From the NCBI RefSeq assembly GCF_963678635.1, contig NC_087062.1, positions 67,317,415 to 67,381,414 on the forward strand: a stretch of DNA of 64,000 bases, written 5' to 3'. Every line of letters begins with the position of its first letter. Positions within the stretch are counted from its first letter, which is position 1. The translations under genes and the position numbers were made by a program. Origin of the DNA: Symsagittifera roscoffensis. Taxonomy: Eukaryota; Xenacoelomorpha; Acoela; Convolutidae. Shown here one piece after another: positions 24,113 to 36,910 of the stretch. The notes under the pieces were generated by a model. It was not told the DNA's origin and ran no database searches. It saw nothing but the letters and a program-made list of their open reading frames with translations.

Positions 24113-24454
24113 CCAATTAAAATTGTTGGTGGAATCTTGCGCCTTTAAGAAGGAAGACTTTTTCAAGATTGCTTAGAGGAAGGGTTTTTTTCTGTTTTAA
24201 GGCCCAAATTACCAAATTGCTAAATGAGCTTCTGTTTTAAAGAGAATCCACATTAACGTTCGCTTAAATTAATTTCCAACTCCAACTCGAGCCTTATAAT
24301 CTATAGTCCAATTTTTGGTGCCGTTCCTCATGATTGGAGCAGTGTTGGGTTTATTACACCCTCGCCCGAGTTTCTAACGTTATTTACGTTATTAACGTTT
24401 TTAACAGTTAATAACTGTGATTTACTCAAAAAACAGAATTCATTCGCGAAAAAT

Positions 24455-24730
24455 TCAATTGTCTTGAGATTTCAGCGAACGCAAACAGAATGCAAGTTTT
24501 GTGACCTTCTCAGAACCAAGACGATTACGTAAGTCCGAGTGTACAAAACCCATTGTTGAGAAAATCCGTTCCAAACCAGCCGTGCTTGGGATCAATTTAA
24601 GCATTGTGATCATCAGTTCAGCGAGTCCTTGGCTAATTTCTTGCTCGTCTCTGCTCAACTTGATGAAGTTTTCAACTTTGCATCCAGATGCAGGAGCCCA
24701 GTTTTCCATGAAGACAGTTTTACCCTCCAA
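24455..24730 (-). pseudogene. hAT transposase C-terminal dimerisation fragment
   Basis: A 91-codon open frame includes LIPSTAGLERIFSTMGFVHS, followed by DLRNRLGSEKVTKLAFC. This is the hAT C-terminal dimerisation block (P-x-S...E-R-x-F-S). The catalytic core and zinc finger are absent and a stop lies just upstream, so it is a truncated copy. Upstream sequence (about 24725-24800) resembles the inverted-repeat end of the element at 26806-27201. Confidence 0.8.
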
Positions 24731-24800
24731 TCATTGGAGGGACGACCGAATGTTGGAAATTTATTTTCAGTTACTTTCTGCCAATCAGAATTGATTATTT

Positions 24801-26460
24801 AAATTTCCAAGAAATTGCGAATACCTCGAAGAAAGCAATTCCGATTGGTTAAAAGTCCTGCGTAATTCGGTCCCTCCACCATGATGCAAAACTTACACAG
24901 AGGCAAGGCAACAAAGTCGACAATATTTCAGCAGACAAATTGATCCGCAAAAAAATGATTGCATAAAAAACTGTTGTAAGTCCCAGCTGAAACTAAAATG
25001 AGCAACAATTGCACTTGCAACTAAAAAGAAAGTTCCTTAGAGCACAAGAAAAACGAGAAATGAAATCTTTGAGCAGACATCAGCTGAGCCAAAAAAAAGG
25101 TTTATAAAAAAATTCAGGTCACTCCTGGTACTAGAATGAACATTACTTGAACTAGCAATGAAAATTGCTTACAGTACAAGGAAAATCCGTGATCTGGAAA
25201 CTTAGCTGACAAAATTGAGTAGACAAATGGAACTCCGGCAACTCAATTTTAGCCGATTTTTTTTTTCAATTGCATACAAACTGAAAAAATCACGGTCCGG
25301 CCGATATGCGAAACCTAGAATTTAAGACGCGACGGCGTTACCCCTAGTCCAATTGGGAAAAAACCTGAAAGATATAAAAGTTCAATATTGAAGGAAAGAT
25401 GTAAGAAAAGAGTAAGAGAAGAAAATGCGATGAACAAAAAAATTCATATAAAATTTTGAGCTTTAAGTTTTTAAAATTGTTACGAAACATACAAGCTTAA
25501 AAACATATTTTATCCTCAAAACGACGCAACATAATTTGACTAAGCTGAAATAGTATAAATGAGATACTAGTAAAAATTTATTCACATTATCGGAATGTTA
25601 AAAAAAAACTGGCATGTGGACTGACTAGGCTATGGCAAACATATTTGGTCTTCTCTCAAAATAGTACAAAGGTGGACCCTTGGTGTCGACAGGGTATCGA
25701 ATTCCTGAGGAAGGGAACGTCCCCCCCCCCCCTTCAAATCCGCACCTGAAATTGACCATTTTCTTGATTTTTTATTTAGGTTTGTGCCCATATCTGATTT
25801 ACATTGTTGATTTTATATGATTTCATTGAGCTCCAAAATTTTCAAGAAAGATCGATTTGAATTGATATAAAATCCATTTCAGTTCCTGAAATGTAGATTG
25901 TTAATAGATTTGGATCGATTTAAATTCAATATAAATCGATACGAACCCATTTTTGTCAGTGCGGGTCAGTTTAATTTTACTAACAGGGTATTTTCACATT
26001 ACGCACATTTTTACATGATAAATCCGCTGATATGTGCACGCAAAAACTTGACCTCGAAAATGCTAATTTAATCACTGAACTTGTGATCAGCATGGAAAAG
26101 TCATGAAATTGACTGACCGATAATTGACACTTTCCGCATTTTTCTAGCAATCCAACGGTTTTGTCAATGAGGTTGTCTTATTTTTCACTAGGTTTCCTAA
26201 TCGAGCTGCTGCTAATTGCACGCGAGTGGTATTTAGTTTCACTCGCTTTCGCGCTTTCAATAACAACTCAAAATTTGAATAACCAAATTTATTCATTTAG
26301 GGGGGTGTATAATCGACAAGACCCGAGCATTGCCAACTGCATAAGACCCAAAAAGTCTAGTACCCGATTGCAATACCCTTGCTTATTGCAAAGGGAATAA
26401 CAGTTTGATAATTTGGGCCGCACCACAGAAAAGACCCTCGAAAGTCTTGAATATTTATGA
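24801..26460. other. no gene recognised
   Basis: AT-rich DNA with a C-run at about 25722-25732. Short open frames show no family resemblance. I see no RNA gene. Confidence 0.5.
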
Positions 26461-26465
26461 ACTGG

Positions 26466-26525
26466 ATCTACTTAACAATCTCAACTCCTTCCAAAAAAGG
26501 CGACGGGGGAGATTGTTAAGTAGAT
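26466..26525. repeat. 17-bp perfect inverted repeat
   Basis: ATCTACTTAACAATCTC (26466-26482) is exactly reverse-complemented at 26509-26525, with a 26-nt spacer. It could form a stable hairpin or be a short foldback remnant. Confidence 0.8.
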
Positions 26526-26663
26526 GAAATTGTTCGATTTTTCGACAAATCAGAATGCAGGAAACACTTCTCAATAAAAAGCTCAGTGCTATTTTACTGT
26601 ATTTATTTATAGGGGTGGAGATTCTTTAGTAGGTACCATAGAGGAGGAGGGTTACGTAGCAGT

Positions 26664-26795
26664 ATTTAGACAACCGCGTATTCAGACACTGTATTAACCA
26701 ATCAGAATCGAGACAAAGTAAGATATGAAATTCATTTCTTCCTTGTCTCGATTCTGATAGGTTAATGCAGTGTCTGAAAATGCGGTTGTCTAAAT
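26664..26795. mobile_element. 132-bp foldback MITE
   Basis: Arms of 53 nt (26664-26716 and 26743-26795) are near-perfect reverse complements, beginning ATTTAGACAACCGCG and reaching CAATCAGAATCGAGACAA, around a 26-nt centre. No coding capacity. No clear target duplication was found. Confidence 0.75.
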
Positions 26796-26805
26796 GGTGG
26801 CGTCC

Positions 26806-27201
26806 CTCATGCTTGAAGGAACGAATGCTTGAAATTTATTTTAGCTTTCTTTCAGCCAATCAGAATTGAGTATTCAAAATCTCAAAGTAAATCGTGAAAG
26901 TCTCCAAGTAAGGAAGTAAATCCAGGCAATTAGTGTTAATACTGACCAATTAGATAATAAGCAGATGAGTTTTTAAGACTGAAAAATTCTTATGAACTTG
27001 AACTCATAAATCTTGATGTTTATCTGAATAGTATTGCGGTTGTAGCCCGCAATTTGTAATATTTTGATTTTTTTCCACTGATTTAAAACATTTTCTGTTA
27101 ATATTGACTTCGATTTTGTGAGAAAGGCATTTAGCCTATAGGGACGCTTAGCGATTTTGATTGGTTGAAACTTTTCAAGCATTCGGTCCTTCAAGCATGA
27201 G
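26806..27201. mobile_element. ~396-bp MITE with 29-bp terminal inverted repeats
   Basis: The left end CTCATGCTTGAAGGAACGAA (26806 on) is matched in reverse complement by 27173-27201 with one mismatch. Weaker pairing continues inward through a CCAATCA block on both sides. Interior sequence is non-coding. A partial relative of the left end lies at about 24725-24800. Confidence 0.7.
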
Positions 27202-27256
27202 AACCCTCCCCTGTTTAAATACGCACTCCTGGATGAGATTGTTTGTTAAAGTAGAT

Positions 27257-27734
27257 CGGATCTTGTTAACTGGTGACGTCCCATTTGTACCAACGGTCAT
27301 TTGTACCAAAATAAGAAATCAGTCGCGTTTGTACCAAAATATGATAACGCGAAATAAAGAATCTTTCAACCCCCCCCCCCCCCCCGACTACGAAAATTAA
27401 AACTAAGATGGGGGTGGGGTAAATTGCAAAGAGTTAATTCTCCCTCCCCCCATCCCCCAAATAAACCAAGTTAAGATCCTCCACCCTAGCGCTAAATTTA
27501 AATACGTAGCAACTGCACTTAACAGGAAAATGCGATAAACAGGAAATGCGATTTTTCATTTTGGTACAAATGAGACTGATTTTTTATTTTGGTACAAATG
27601 AGACTGATTTTTTATTTTGGTACAAACGCGACTGTTTTCGCGTTTTGGTACTCCTGAATACCCACCTGTTAACTATGTGGCCGCCAAAGTTGGATTTCTG
27701 AAAATCGAAATAGGGGGAATAGTTAACAAGATCC
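27257..27734. mobile_element. 478-bp foldback MITE with 8-bp target duplication
   Basis: Terminal repeats GGATCTTGTTAACT (27257-27270) and its reverse complement (27721-27734) are exact. AGTAGATC flanks both sides (27249-27256 and 27735-27742). Inside, the arms carry opposite-facing copies of a unit like TTTTGGTACAAATGAGACTG: two or three at 27280-27355 and four at 27561-27650. The 8-bp duplication fits hAT-type mobilisation. A C-run lies at about 27370-27385. Confidence 0.8.
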
Positions 27735-27922
27735 AGTAGATCCAACTGTCTGATAGTTAAATGGGACTGGAATAAATTTGGGACGCCGGTCTATCATAGT
27801 TGTACCAGTCAAAAGTTAAAATTTCGAGTTGTATAAGTTATAAATAAAACGACGGTGTTAAAAAAGATGAGTTAATCGATTGAATTGTAACACGAAGGCG
27901 AAGGTAAAATGCATTCGGGTTA

Positions 27923-28321
27923 CAGTGATTCCTTTCTAGAGAAATATTAACTTACAATTGATTTTTATTCTCAGCATGTATATCAATTTCATTTATATGC
28001 TGCTTGATAAATATCAAGGTGATATGCAAGATGCTAGACAGACCGTCAAGTAATTCGAGCAGACTGATGATGGTATCATTGGCGTCAAATTCACTATACG
28101 CACATTTTTACGTATCTGAAAAGACGCATGTCTCTCAATATAACAACGCAATGGGGTCTCGAATCTGTCCTCATGGCCAAGTGGATACGGCGCTTGCCTC
28201 CGGAGCAAGAGATCGTGGGTTCGAACCCCACTGAGGACTTAAGTACTCATATTTTCTCTTTCGATTTATATACGTTCAGAAAAAGCGTCTTTCATTAGTT
28301 TAAATTTATCTATGCAGTCAA
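27923..28321 (+). repeat. 399-bp tRNA-Arg cassette, copy 2
   Basis: Same length and ends as 21784-22182. It sits about 95 bp from the stop codon of the subunit g gene, which is transcribed towards it. Confidence 0.85.
28167..28239 (+). tRNA. tRNA-Arg (anticodon CCG), fully paired
   Basis: A 73-nt cloverleaf with a perfect 7-bp acceptor stem (GTCCTCA/TGAGGAC), anticodon loop CTCCGGA (anticodon CCG), T loop TTCGAAC, intact A- and B-boxes, and TTTT at 28252-28255. It reads CGG arginine codons. The structure matches animal tRNA-Arg(CCG), including the CCTCCGGAG anticodon region. No intron. Confidence 0.95.
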
Positions 28322-28415
28322 TTAGTGGCCATTATTCCATCATACAGATCAACAACAGTCTTCTTCATGTTCACTTTCAAGTATTGTCTTCTAGTAATAC
28401 AATTTGTGGTGCAGT

Positions 28416-31400
28416 TTAGTAATTCTTTCCTGGTCCAAAATGGTACAGTCCGTGATCGTACATAGTGCTCAATTCCAAGTACTGTACTACTTCTGGAAGA
28501 GGCACACTCATGCCTGGAGGGGGCTTGATGTCTCTCAGTTTGTCTCCCATGGGGTTGTAGCCAATCAAACTTCTTCTGCCAACCACTTCTGCTGTGAAAA
28601 AGATAACCGCAATCTCGCCAGCAATCAACAAGTTCTGCACAGCCCTCTGAAACAACCGACAGATTGAAGATAAAACGTTACACTACAAACCGTTCATACA
28701 ATTTATCAATGAGGAAAAGGACCGACATAAGAGCGGTTTAGCTCCTGTAACATGTACCGCAATTTTGTAGGGAGTTCTGAAAGATAAACCTAATAACTTT
28801 CCAAAGCCCCCCTTTGGTATAATTTAGCGAGATTCATTTTTGGATGGCCAGCATCAAACTTTTGGTCAAAATTTTTTAAGAAGTGATCAAAACGCCATTT
28901 TAGCCTGTTTTTCGGAGAGCTCGGAAAATCAAATATGGACCAAAGTTTGTGCGTAAAAGTTTTCAATTTTTTTTTTCAAAAAACCCGCCACAAAAACAAT
29001 CTCAGGGGGTGTATTTAGAGCAAACGCTCCGGGTTTTAAATAAACTTTTTGATCCCTCAAACTTGTGGTCCCTAATCAAAATTATTCGAGTTTTCCAGCA
29101 CTCAAAATTACATAGCAATTAAATTAATTGATTTTTGAGCACGAGCAATACTATTAATTGATTGATTTGTAACAACTAATTGCATTTGCAATTAAGTTTA
29201 TATTCACTCCGAGTCAAAACAGACTAGTGGCCCAGCTAAAGCTGAAGGCACCTGCTTGATAGTTTTTGATTTTGGTGCACTTAAGAAGGATTTTTAACCA
29301 ATTAAGAAGGACTTATTTAAACTTGACGTTTCAAGGCATAGGTGGGGTTGAATACTACGAGTCAACGGAATTTTTTTTAGAAAACCTAGAACTTATTTCT
29401 CTGCTCATAAAAAATTTTAAACATAGCCAACAGATAGTTGGAAAAAAAGTAAAAAAAACGCAAGTGAATTAAAAAAAAATACTTTCGAATTTCATACAAA
29501 AAAAGGTGGCCTCAAACTCTTACTGGCTCTTTTCCAGTTTCCCCCTTTCAAAATCAATTTTGAAAAGCTTATATAACATTGTCATATTGAAATGAAACTT
29601 GGCGTGGTGAACAAATCGACAATTGTGAAAAAATTTGTTCTTCATACTGTACAGCGTAACATCACGCATATAGCCATAAAACAAACAAAAAAACTCGGTA
29701 TTTTGAAAAGGGGGAACTGGAAAAGAGCCCTCTTACTTTTTTTTTGATAAAATTAACCCAATTTGAGAAAACTGGATCATAAAGTGATTTTTTATATATT
29801 TCACCGGTAAATCTCATAATTAAATCCATTTTCGTTATTTAGAATTCGATCACGTTGTTACGTGACATTACACAAAAAAGTCAAACAAAAAAAGTAAAAT
29901 CGGATCTTGATAACTCAGAACAACAACACTTGATTCAAACAATAATTTATGAAGTCATCTATCCAGACTTTTTAGTATAAAATGAGCCAGAACACAAACT
30001 ACCACCACACATTGAATCTGATCTTCAATTACGAACCATTGAAAACACTTTCATCAATTACACAAAAGCGAAGCTTTGCATCGCAAACATTTGCGAGAAC
30101 ACTACAAAAAGCAGCACTATAAAGTAAAATAATAAAAATTCGAAATAAGCCTCGAATTAGCTAAAGTTTGGGGACCGGAGTTTCCAAACTGCACTCTAGA
30201 GATTTAGAGTCTCATACACTAACCTCAGCCACGGAAGCTTATTAGCCAGCAAAACTAGCCACAAGTAAATCAGAGAACAAATGCTATGCAACTTCCAATA
30301 ATCCAATGCTACAAAAACAATTTCGAAATAAGTGATAACTTGCAATGCACGCTTTTAATTGCGAGTTAGGTTAGACAAAAAAAGGTTCGTAGTAATACAC
30401 TAAGCTGATCGCAAGTTAAATAAAAACAGTCATAAACAAGAACAAGGATAGCCGGTTACAGTGCAATTAGCACAGAATGTTCCGACGATCGTCTTGAAAA
30501 AACTAAAACAAAACTTTCTTTACAAATTAGGGTAAATTTTTCTGCGCGGTGTGATGAAATGATCTTAGCGAAAAAATTGGCCTTCGGCATTTTCGACAGT
30601 TTGAGTTAAATACGCAAATTGGAATAAAAAATTGTCGAACAATGACCAGAAAAACAAAAATAATCAAATATTCAAAAACAAATTTGTTTTTGTAGTAGAA
30701 AAGAGCCAGTACATACACTACCACACACTGAATTTGATCTTCTAACACAAACCATTGAATATACTTTCATCAATTAAAATAAAGCGAAGCTTGCTTGCAA
30801 ACATTACACAAAAGCGAAGCTTTGTTTCGCAAATATTTGCGAGAACGCGACAAAAAGCAGCACCATTCAGTGAAATAATAAAATCGGGTATCTCTGAGTT
30901 TTCAAACTGCAACCTAGAGATTTAGAGTATCAATACTGCAACCTAGAAATTTTGGAGTATCATCACCCACTCAGCCACGGAAACTTAATAGCCACTTAAA
31001 CTAGCCACAAGTAAATCAGAACAGATGCTATGCAATTTCCAATGCTGGTAACAATTTCCAAATAAGTGATTACTTTCAATGCACACTTTTATTTGCGAGT
31101 TAGGTTAGACAAAAATGAAGGTTCGTAAAATTACACTTAGCTGATCACAAGTGTAAAAAAAACAGTCATCAACTAAAGCCAGGATAGCCGGTAACAGTGC
31201 CATTATCACAGAATGTTCCGACCATCTACTTGAAAAAGAACTACAACAAAATTCACTTTTCAAACTAGGGTAGTTTTTTCTGCGCGGTGTGCTAAAATTA
31301 TTTTAACGAAAAACTTGACCTTTGCCGTTTTCGACAATTTCGACCTTTGCCGAGAAAAAAATGACCAGAAAAACAAAAAGAAATCAAAAAATATTCAACA

Positions 31401-34400
31401 TTTTTCTATAATTTTTGAAGTATGAAATTAGCCAGAACATACACTAGTACACAATGAACTTGAACTGATCGTCAAAAACAAACCATTGAATAAACATTAG
31501 CGAGAACGCGACAAAGCAGCACCATTAAATAAAACAACAAAAAATAAAAATAAGCCTCGAATTAGCAAAAATTCAGATACCTCTGTTTCCAAACTGCCAG
31601 CTAGAGATTTATAGTCTCATACACTAACTACTCAGCCACGGAAGCTTATTAGCCAGCCAAACTAGCCACAAGTAAAAAATCAGATGCAATGCAATTTCCA
31701 ATGCTACTGTGACAATTTCCAAATGAGTGATTAATTTCAATGCACGCTTTTATATATTTGCGAGTTCGGTTAGACAAAAAAGAAGTTTCGTGATAATACA
31801 CTAAGCTGATCGTAAGTGTAATAAAACAGTCATAAACAAAAGCAAGGATAGCCGTTTAGTGTGCAATTAGCACAGAATGTTCCGTCCATTGGCTTGAAAA
31901 AAAATACAACAAAATTTACTTTTCAAATTACGGTAAATTTTTTTGCGTGGTGTGATAAAATTATCCTAACGAAAAATTTGACCTTTGGCATTTTCGACAA
32001 TTTGCCACATTACCACACATTGAACCTGATCTACTAACACAAACCATTGAATAGACTTTCATCAATTACACAAAAGCGAAGCTTTGCTTCGCAAACATTT
32101 GCGAGAACACTACAAAAAGCCTCACTATAAAGTAAAATAATAAAAATTCTAAATAAGCCTTGAATTAGCAAAAATTCGGGAACCGGAGTTTCCAAACTGC
32201 ACTCTTGAGATTTAGAGTCTCACACACTAACCTCAGGCACGGAAGCTTATAAGTCAGCAAAACTAGCCACAAGTAAATCAGAGAACAAATGCTATGCAAC
32301 TTCCAATAATCCAATGCTACAAAAACAATTTCGAAATAAGTGATAACTTGCAATGCACGCTTTTAATTGCGAGTCAGGTAAGACAAAAAAAAGGTTCGTA
32401 GTAATACACTAAGCTGATCGCAAGTTTAGAAAAAACAGTCATAAACAAGAAAAGGATAGCCGGTTACAGTGTAATTAGCACAATGTTCCGACGATCGTCT
32501 TGAAAAAGTGACAAATTTTTTTTTTTAAATTAAGGTACTTTTTTCTGAGTGGTGTGACAAAATGATCTAAGCGAAAAAAAATTTGACTTTTGGCATTTTC
32601 GACAATTTTAGTAAAGCACGAAAATTGGAGAAAAAAATGAACAGAAAAACAAAAAAAAATCAGCAAAAAAATATTCAAAACTTTTTCTATGATTTTGTAT
32701 TATAGAATGAGCCAGAACATACAGTACCACACATTGAACCTGATCTTCAAATACAAACCATTGAATAGAATTTCATCAATTACACAAAAGCGAAGCTTTG
32801 CTTCCCAAACATTTGTGAGAACCCGACAAAAAGCAGCACCATTAAAAAAAATAACAAAAAATAAAAACAAGCCTCGAATTAGCTAAGAAAAATTGGATAC
32901 CTCTGAGTTTCCAAACTGCAAGCCAGAGATTTAGAGTCTCATACACCCACTACTCAGCCACGGAAGCTTATTAGCCAGCAAAACTAGCCACAATTAAAAC
33001 AACAGATGCAATGCAATTTCCATTGCTACAGTGAAAATTTCCAAAAAAGTGATTAGTTTCACTGCACGCTTTCATTTGCGAGTTAGGTTCGACAAAAAAG
33101 CATTATCGAGATAATACACTAATCTGATCGTAAGCGTAACAAAACAGTCATAAACAAAAGCAAGGATAGCCGTCTACTGTGCAATTAGCTCAGAAGGTTC
33201 CGACGATCGTCTTGAAAAAACTAAAACAAAACTTTCTTTACAAATTAGGGTAAATTTTTCTGCGCGGTGTGATGAAATGATCTTAGCGAAAAAATTGGCC
33301 TTCGGCATTTTCGACAGTTTGAGTTAAATACGCAAATTGGAATAAAAAATTGTCGAACAATGACCAGAAAAACAAAAATAATCAAAAATTCAAAAAAAAA
33401 ATTTGTTTTTGTAGTAGAAAAGGGCCAGTACATACACTACCACACACTGAATCTGATCTTCTAACACAAACCATTGAATATACTTTCATCAATTAAAATA
33501 AAGCGAAGCTTGCTTGCAAACATTTGCGAGAACACGACAATAAGCAGCACTATAAAGTAAAATAATAAAAAGTAGAAATAAGCCACAAATTAGCATAAAT
33601 TCGCGTACCTCTGAGTTTCTAAATTGCAACAAAGAGAATAAGAGTCTCATACACTAACCACTCAGCCACGGAAGCTTAATAGCCAGCAAAACTAGCCACA
33701 AGTAAAACAGAGAACAGCTGCTATGCAATTTCCAATGCTACAGTGACAATTTCCTAATAAAAGATTACATTCAATACACGCTTTTATTTGCGAGTTAGAT
33801 TAGACAAAAGAAAAAGTTCGTAATAATACCTTTAGCTGATAGTAAGTTTAATAAAAACAGTCATAAACAACAACGAGGATAGCCGGTTACAGTGCAATTA
33901 GCACAGAATGTTCCGACGACCGTCTTGAAAAAGAAGTTACAATTTTTTTTTCAAATTAGGGTACTTTTTTCTGAGTGGTGTGACAAAATAATCTAAACGA
34001 AAAATTTGACTTTTGGCATTTTGACAATTTTAGTGAAACACGAAAATTGGAGAAAAAAATGAACAGAAAAACAAAAAAGGCATCAAAAAACGATTTTTAG
34101 TATAAAATGATCCAGAACATACAAAACCACACATTGAACCTGATCTTCAAATACAAACCACTAAATAGACTTTCATCAATTACACGAAATCGAAGCTTTG
34201 CTTCGCAAATATTTGCGAGAACGCGACAAAAAGCAGCACCATTCAGTGAAATAATAAAACACAATTTTAGTTAAACACGCAACTTGGAAAAAATTTTTTA
34301 GAAAAATGACAGAAAAACAAAATAAATCATCAAAAAAATATTGAACATTTTTCCGTTTTTTTTTGAAATTTTTGATTCCAAAAAAAAATTTAAAAATGCC

Positions 34401-36910
34401 TAAAAAAATAACTTTCCTCGAGTAAAACCAAGTTGTTACGGCTCAAATTCAGCTATTGTAAGCTTTTAAGTCCTTAAAATAAGCTGTTGCTGCAAGCTAA
34501 TATATTCGCTCGAATCAAGACGAAAAATCAAAAAATTCAAAATTATAAACATTTTCGAATCATGACTGAAAAGGCTTTAAAATTATATATCACTCAAACC
34601 CAGCCCGATGATTTCATCAATTATACAAAGCGAAGCTTTGCTTCGCAAACATTTGCCAGACCACGACAATAAGCAGCACTATAAAGTAAATTTAAAAAAA
34701 AGTAGAAATAAGCCACAAATTAGCAAAAATTCGCGTACCTCTGAGTTTCTAAATTGCAACAAAGAGAATAAGAGTCTCATACACTAACCACTCAGCCACG
34801 GAAGCTTAATAGCCAGCAAAACTAGCCACAAGTAAATCAGAGAACAGCTGCCATGCAATTTCCAATGCTACAGTGACAATTTCCTAATAAAAGATTACAT
34901 TCAATACACGCTTTTATTTGCGCGTTAGATTAGACAAAAGAAAAAGTTCGTAATAATACATTTAGCTGATAGTAAGTTTAATAAAAAACAGTCATAAACA
35001 ACAAGGATAGCCGGTTACAGTGCAATTAGCACAGAATGTTCCGACGACCGTCTTGAAAAAGAAGTTACAATTTTTTTTTCAAATTAGGGTACTTTTTTCT
35101 GAGTGGTGTGACAAAATAATCTAAACGAAAAATTTGACTTTTGGCATTTTCGACAATTTTATTAAAACACGAAAAATGGAGAAAAAATGAACAGAAAAAC
35201 AAAAAAGGCATCAAAAAACGATTTTTGGTATAAAATGATCCAGAACATACAAAACCACACATTGAACCTGATCTACTAATACAAACCATTGAATAGACTT
35301 TCATTAATTACACAAAAGCGAAGCTTGGCTTCGCAAACATTTGCGAGAAGACGACAATAAGCAGCACTATAAAGTAAAATAATAAAAATAGAAATAAGCC
35401 ACGAATTAGCAAAAGTTCGCGTACCTCTGAGTTTCTAAATTGCAACATAGAGAATAAGAGTCTCATACACTAACCACTCAGCCACGGAAGCTTATTAGCC
35501 AGCAAAACTAGCCACAAGTAAATCAGAACAGCTGCTATGCAATTTCCAATGCTACAGTGACAATATCCGAATAAAAGATAACATTCAATACACGCTTTTA
35601 TTTGCGAGTTAGATTAGACTAAAGAAAAGTTTCGTAATAATACATTTAGCTGATAGCAAGTTTTAAAAAAAAACAGTCATAAAAGAACAAGGATAGCCGG
35701 TTACAGTGCAATTAGCACAGAATGTTCCGACGATCGTCTTGGAAAAAAAATGAACAAAATTTTTTTTTAAATTAGGGTAGTTTTTCTGCGTGGTGTGACA
35801 AAACGATCTTAACGAAAAAAATTGACCTTTGGCATTTTCGACAATTTTTGTATAATACGAAAATTGGAAAAAAAAAACGAACAGAGAAACAAAAAAAAAT
35901 CATCTAAAAAAATATTCAAAATTTTTTCTATGATTTTGTAGTATAGAATGAGCCAGAACATACACTACCACACATTGAATCTGATCTTCAAATACAAATC
36001 ACTGAATAGATTTTCATCAATTACACGAAAGCGAAGCTTTGCTTCGCAAACATTACACAAAAGCGAAGCTTTGCTTCGCAAATATTTGCGAGAACGCGAC
36101 AAAAAGCAGCACCATTCAGTGAAATAATAAAACACAATTTTAGTTAAACACGCAACTTGGAAAAAAATTGTAGAAAAATGACAGAAAAACAAAATAAATC
36201 ATCAAAAAATATTGAACATTTCTGTTTTTTTTTGAAATTTTTGATTCCAAAAAAAAACTTAAAAATGCCTAAAAAAATAACTTTCCTCGAGTAAAACCAA
36301 GTTGTTACGGCTCAAATTCAGCTATTGTAAGCTTTTAAGTCCTTAAAATAAGCTGTTGCTGCAAGCTAATATATTCGCTCGAATCAAGACGAAAAATCAA
36401 AAAATTCAAAATTATAAACTTTTTCGAATCATGACTGAAAAGGCTTTAAAATTATATATCACTCAAACCCAGCCCGATGATTGTTTGTGGTAAAAAAAAC
36501 TACACCACACCCGAATACAAAGTTCCTCTCCATTTTCAATGGTCGGAACAATGAGCAAAGTAGTCGCTTATTACTTTAGTTGAGGTTTGAAACGCCTGTC
36601 CAGAGAGAAAACTGTTGACTCCTTCATTAATCTGTTTCCTTGCAACAGCGAAATCTGCAATCGAGGGAGGCGCCAACTCAATTTTGGCATAAGACCAGAA
36701 GGTATTCGCTCTCTCTAAACAGAGTGGTTTAAACTTTTGCACATTAAGCAACCAGAAAAAAAAAGAATGGTTATGATTGAATGGCAAACAAAATTTTTCA
36801 TTACCTGGAGCAACAATCGCCAGCTTTTGCCCGTAATATTGTCCCCATTTTCCTGTCTTAACAGTCAGCGAAGCTATTCTGGTACCCCAATTTTTAGCAA
36901 AGGCAGCCAT
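28416..36910 (-). CDS. ATP5MG: ATP synthase F0 subunit g (three exons, extended C-terminus)
   Basis: Subunit g is a small inner-membrane protein that supports dimerisation of mitochondrial ATP synthase. Exons: 36910-36805 (ATG; MAAFAKNWGTRIASLTVK...), 36714-36575 (RANTFWSYAKIELAPP, the family hallmark, then VNSFLSGQAF) and 28646-28416 (RAVQNLLIAGEIAVIFFTAE, then VVGRRSLIGYN and a stop). Junctions are CCAG/GTAATG...TTTAG/AGAGAG and AAA/GTAATA...TTTCAG/AGGGCT, all in phase, giving 158 residues. The family normally ends soon after the IIGY motif (human about 103 residues). Here the same exon continues for about 46 residues, starting NPMGDKLRDIKPPPG. The second intron (~7.9 kb) is filled by a tandem repeat array. 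Confidence 0.9.
30066..36480 (-). repeat. ~0.7-kb tandem array with tRNA-like cores in subunit g intron
   Basis: About nine or ten units, anchored by the hairpin GCGAAGCTTTGCTTCGC at about 30068, 30814, 32086, 32790, 33503, 34191, 34630, 35328, 36031 and 36063 (one unit near 31490 lacks it). Typical spacing is 690-715 bp. Each full unit has a minus-strand tRNA-like stretch with A-box-like GTGGCTGAGTGG and a GAGA/TCTC-closed loop; the T arm is lost. A variant 3' block (about 34200-34615 and 36065-36480) occurs twice, giving a ~1.87-kb higher-order period. The array runs to within 100 bp of exon 2. Confidence 0.8.
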
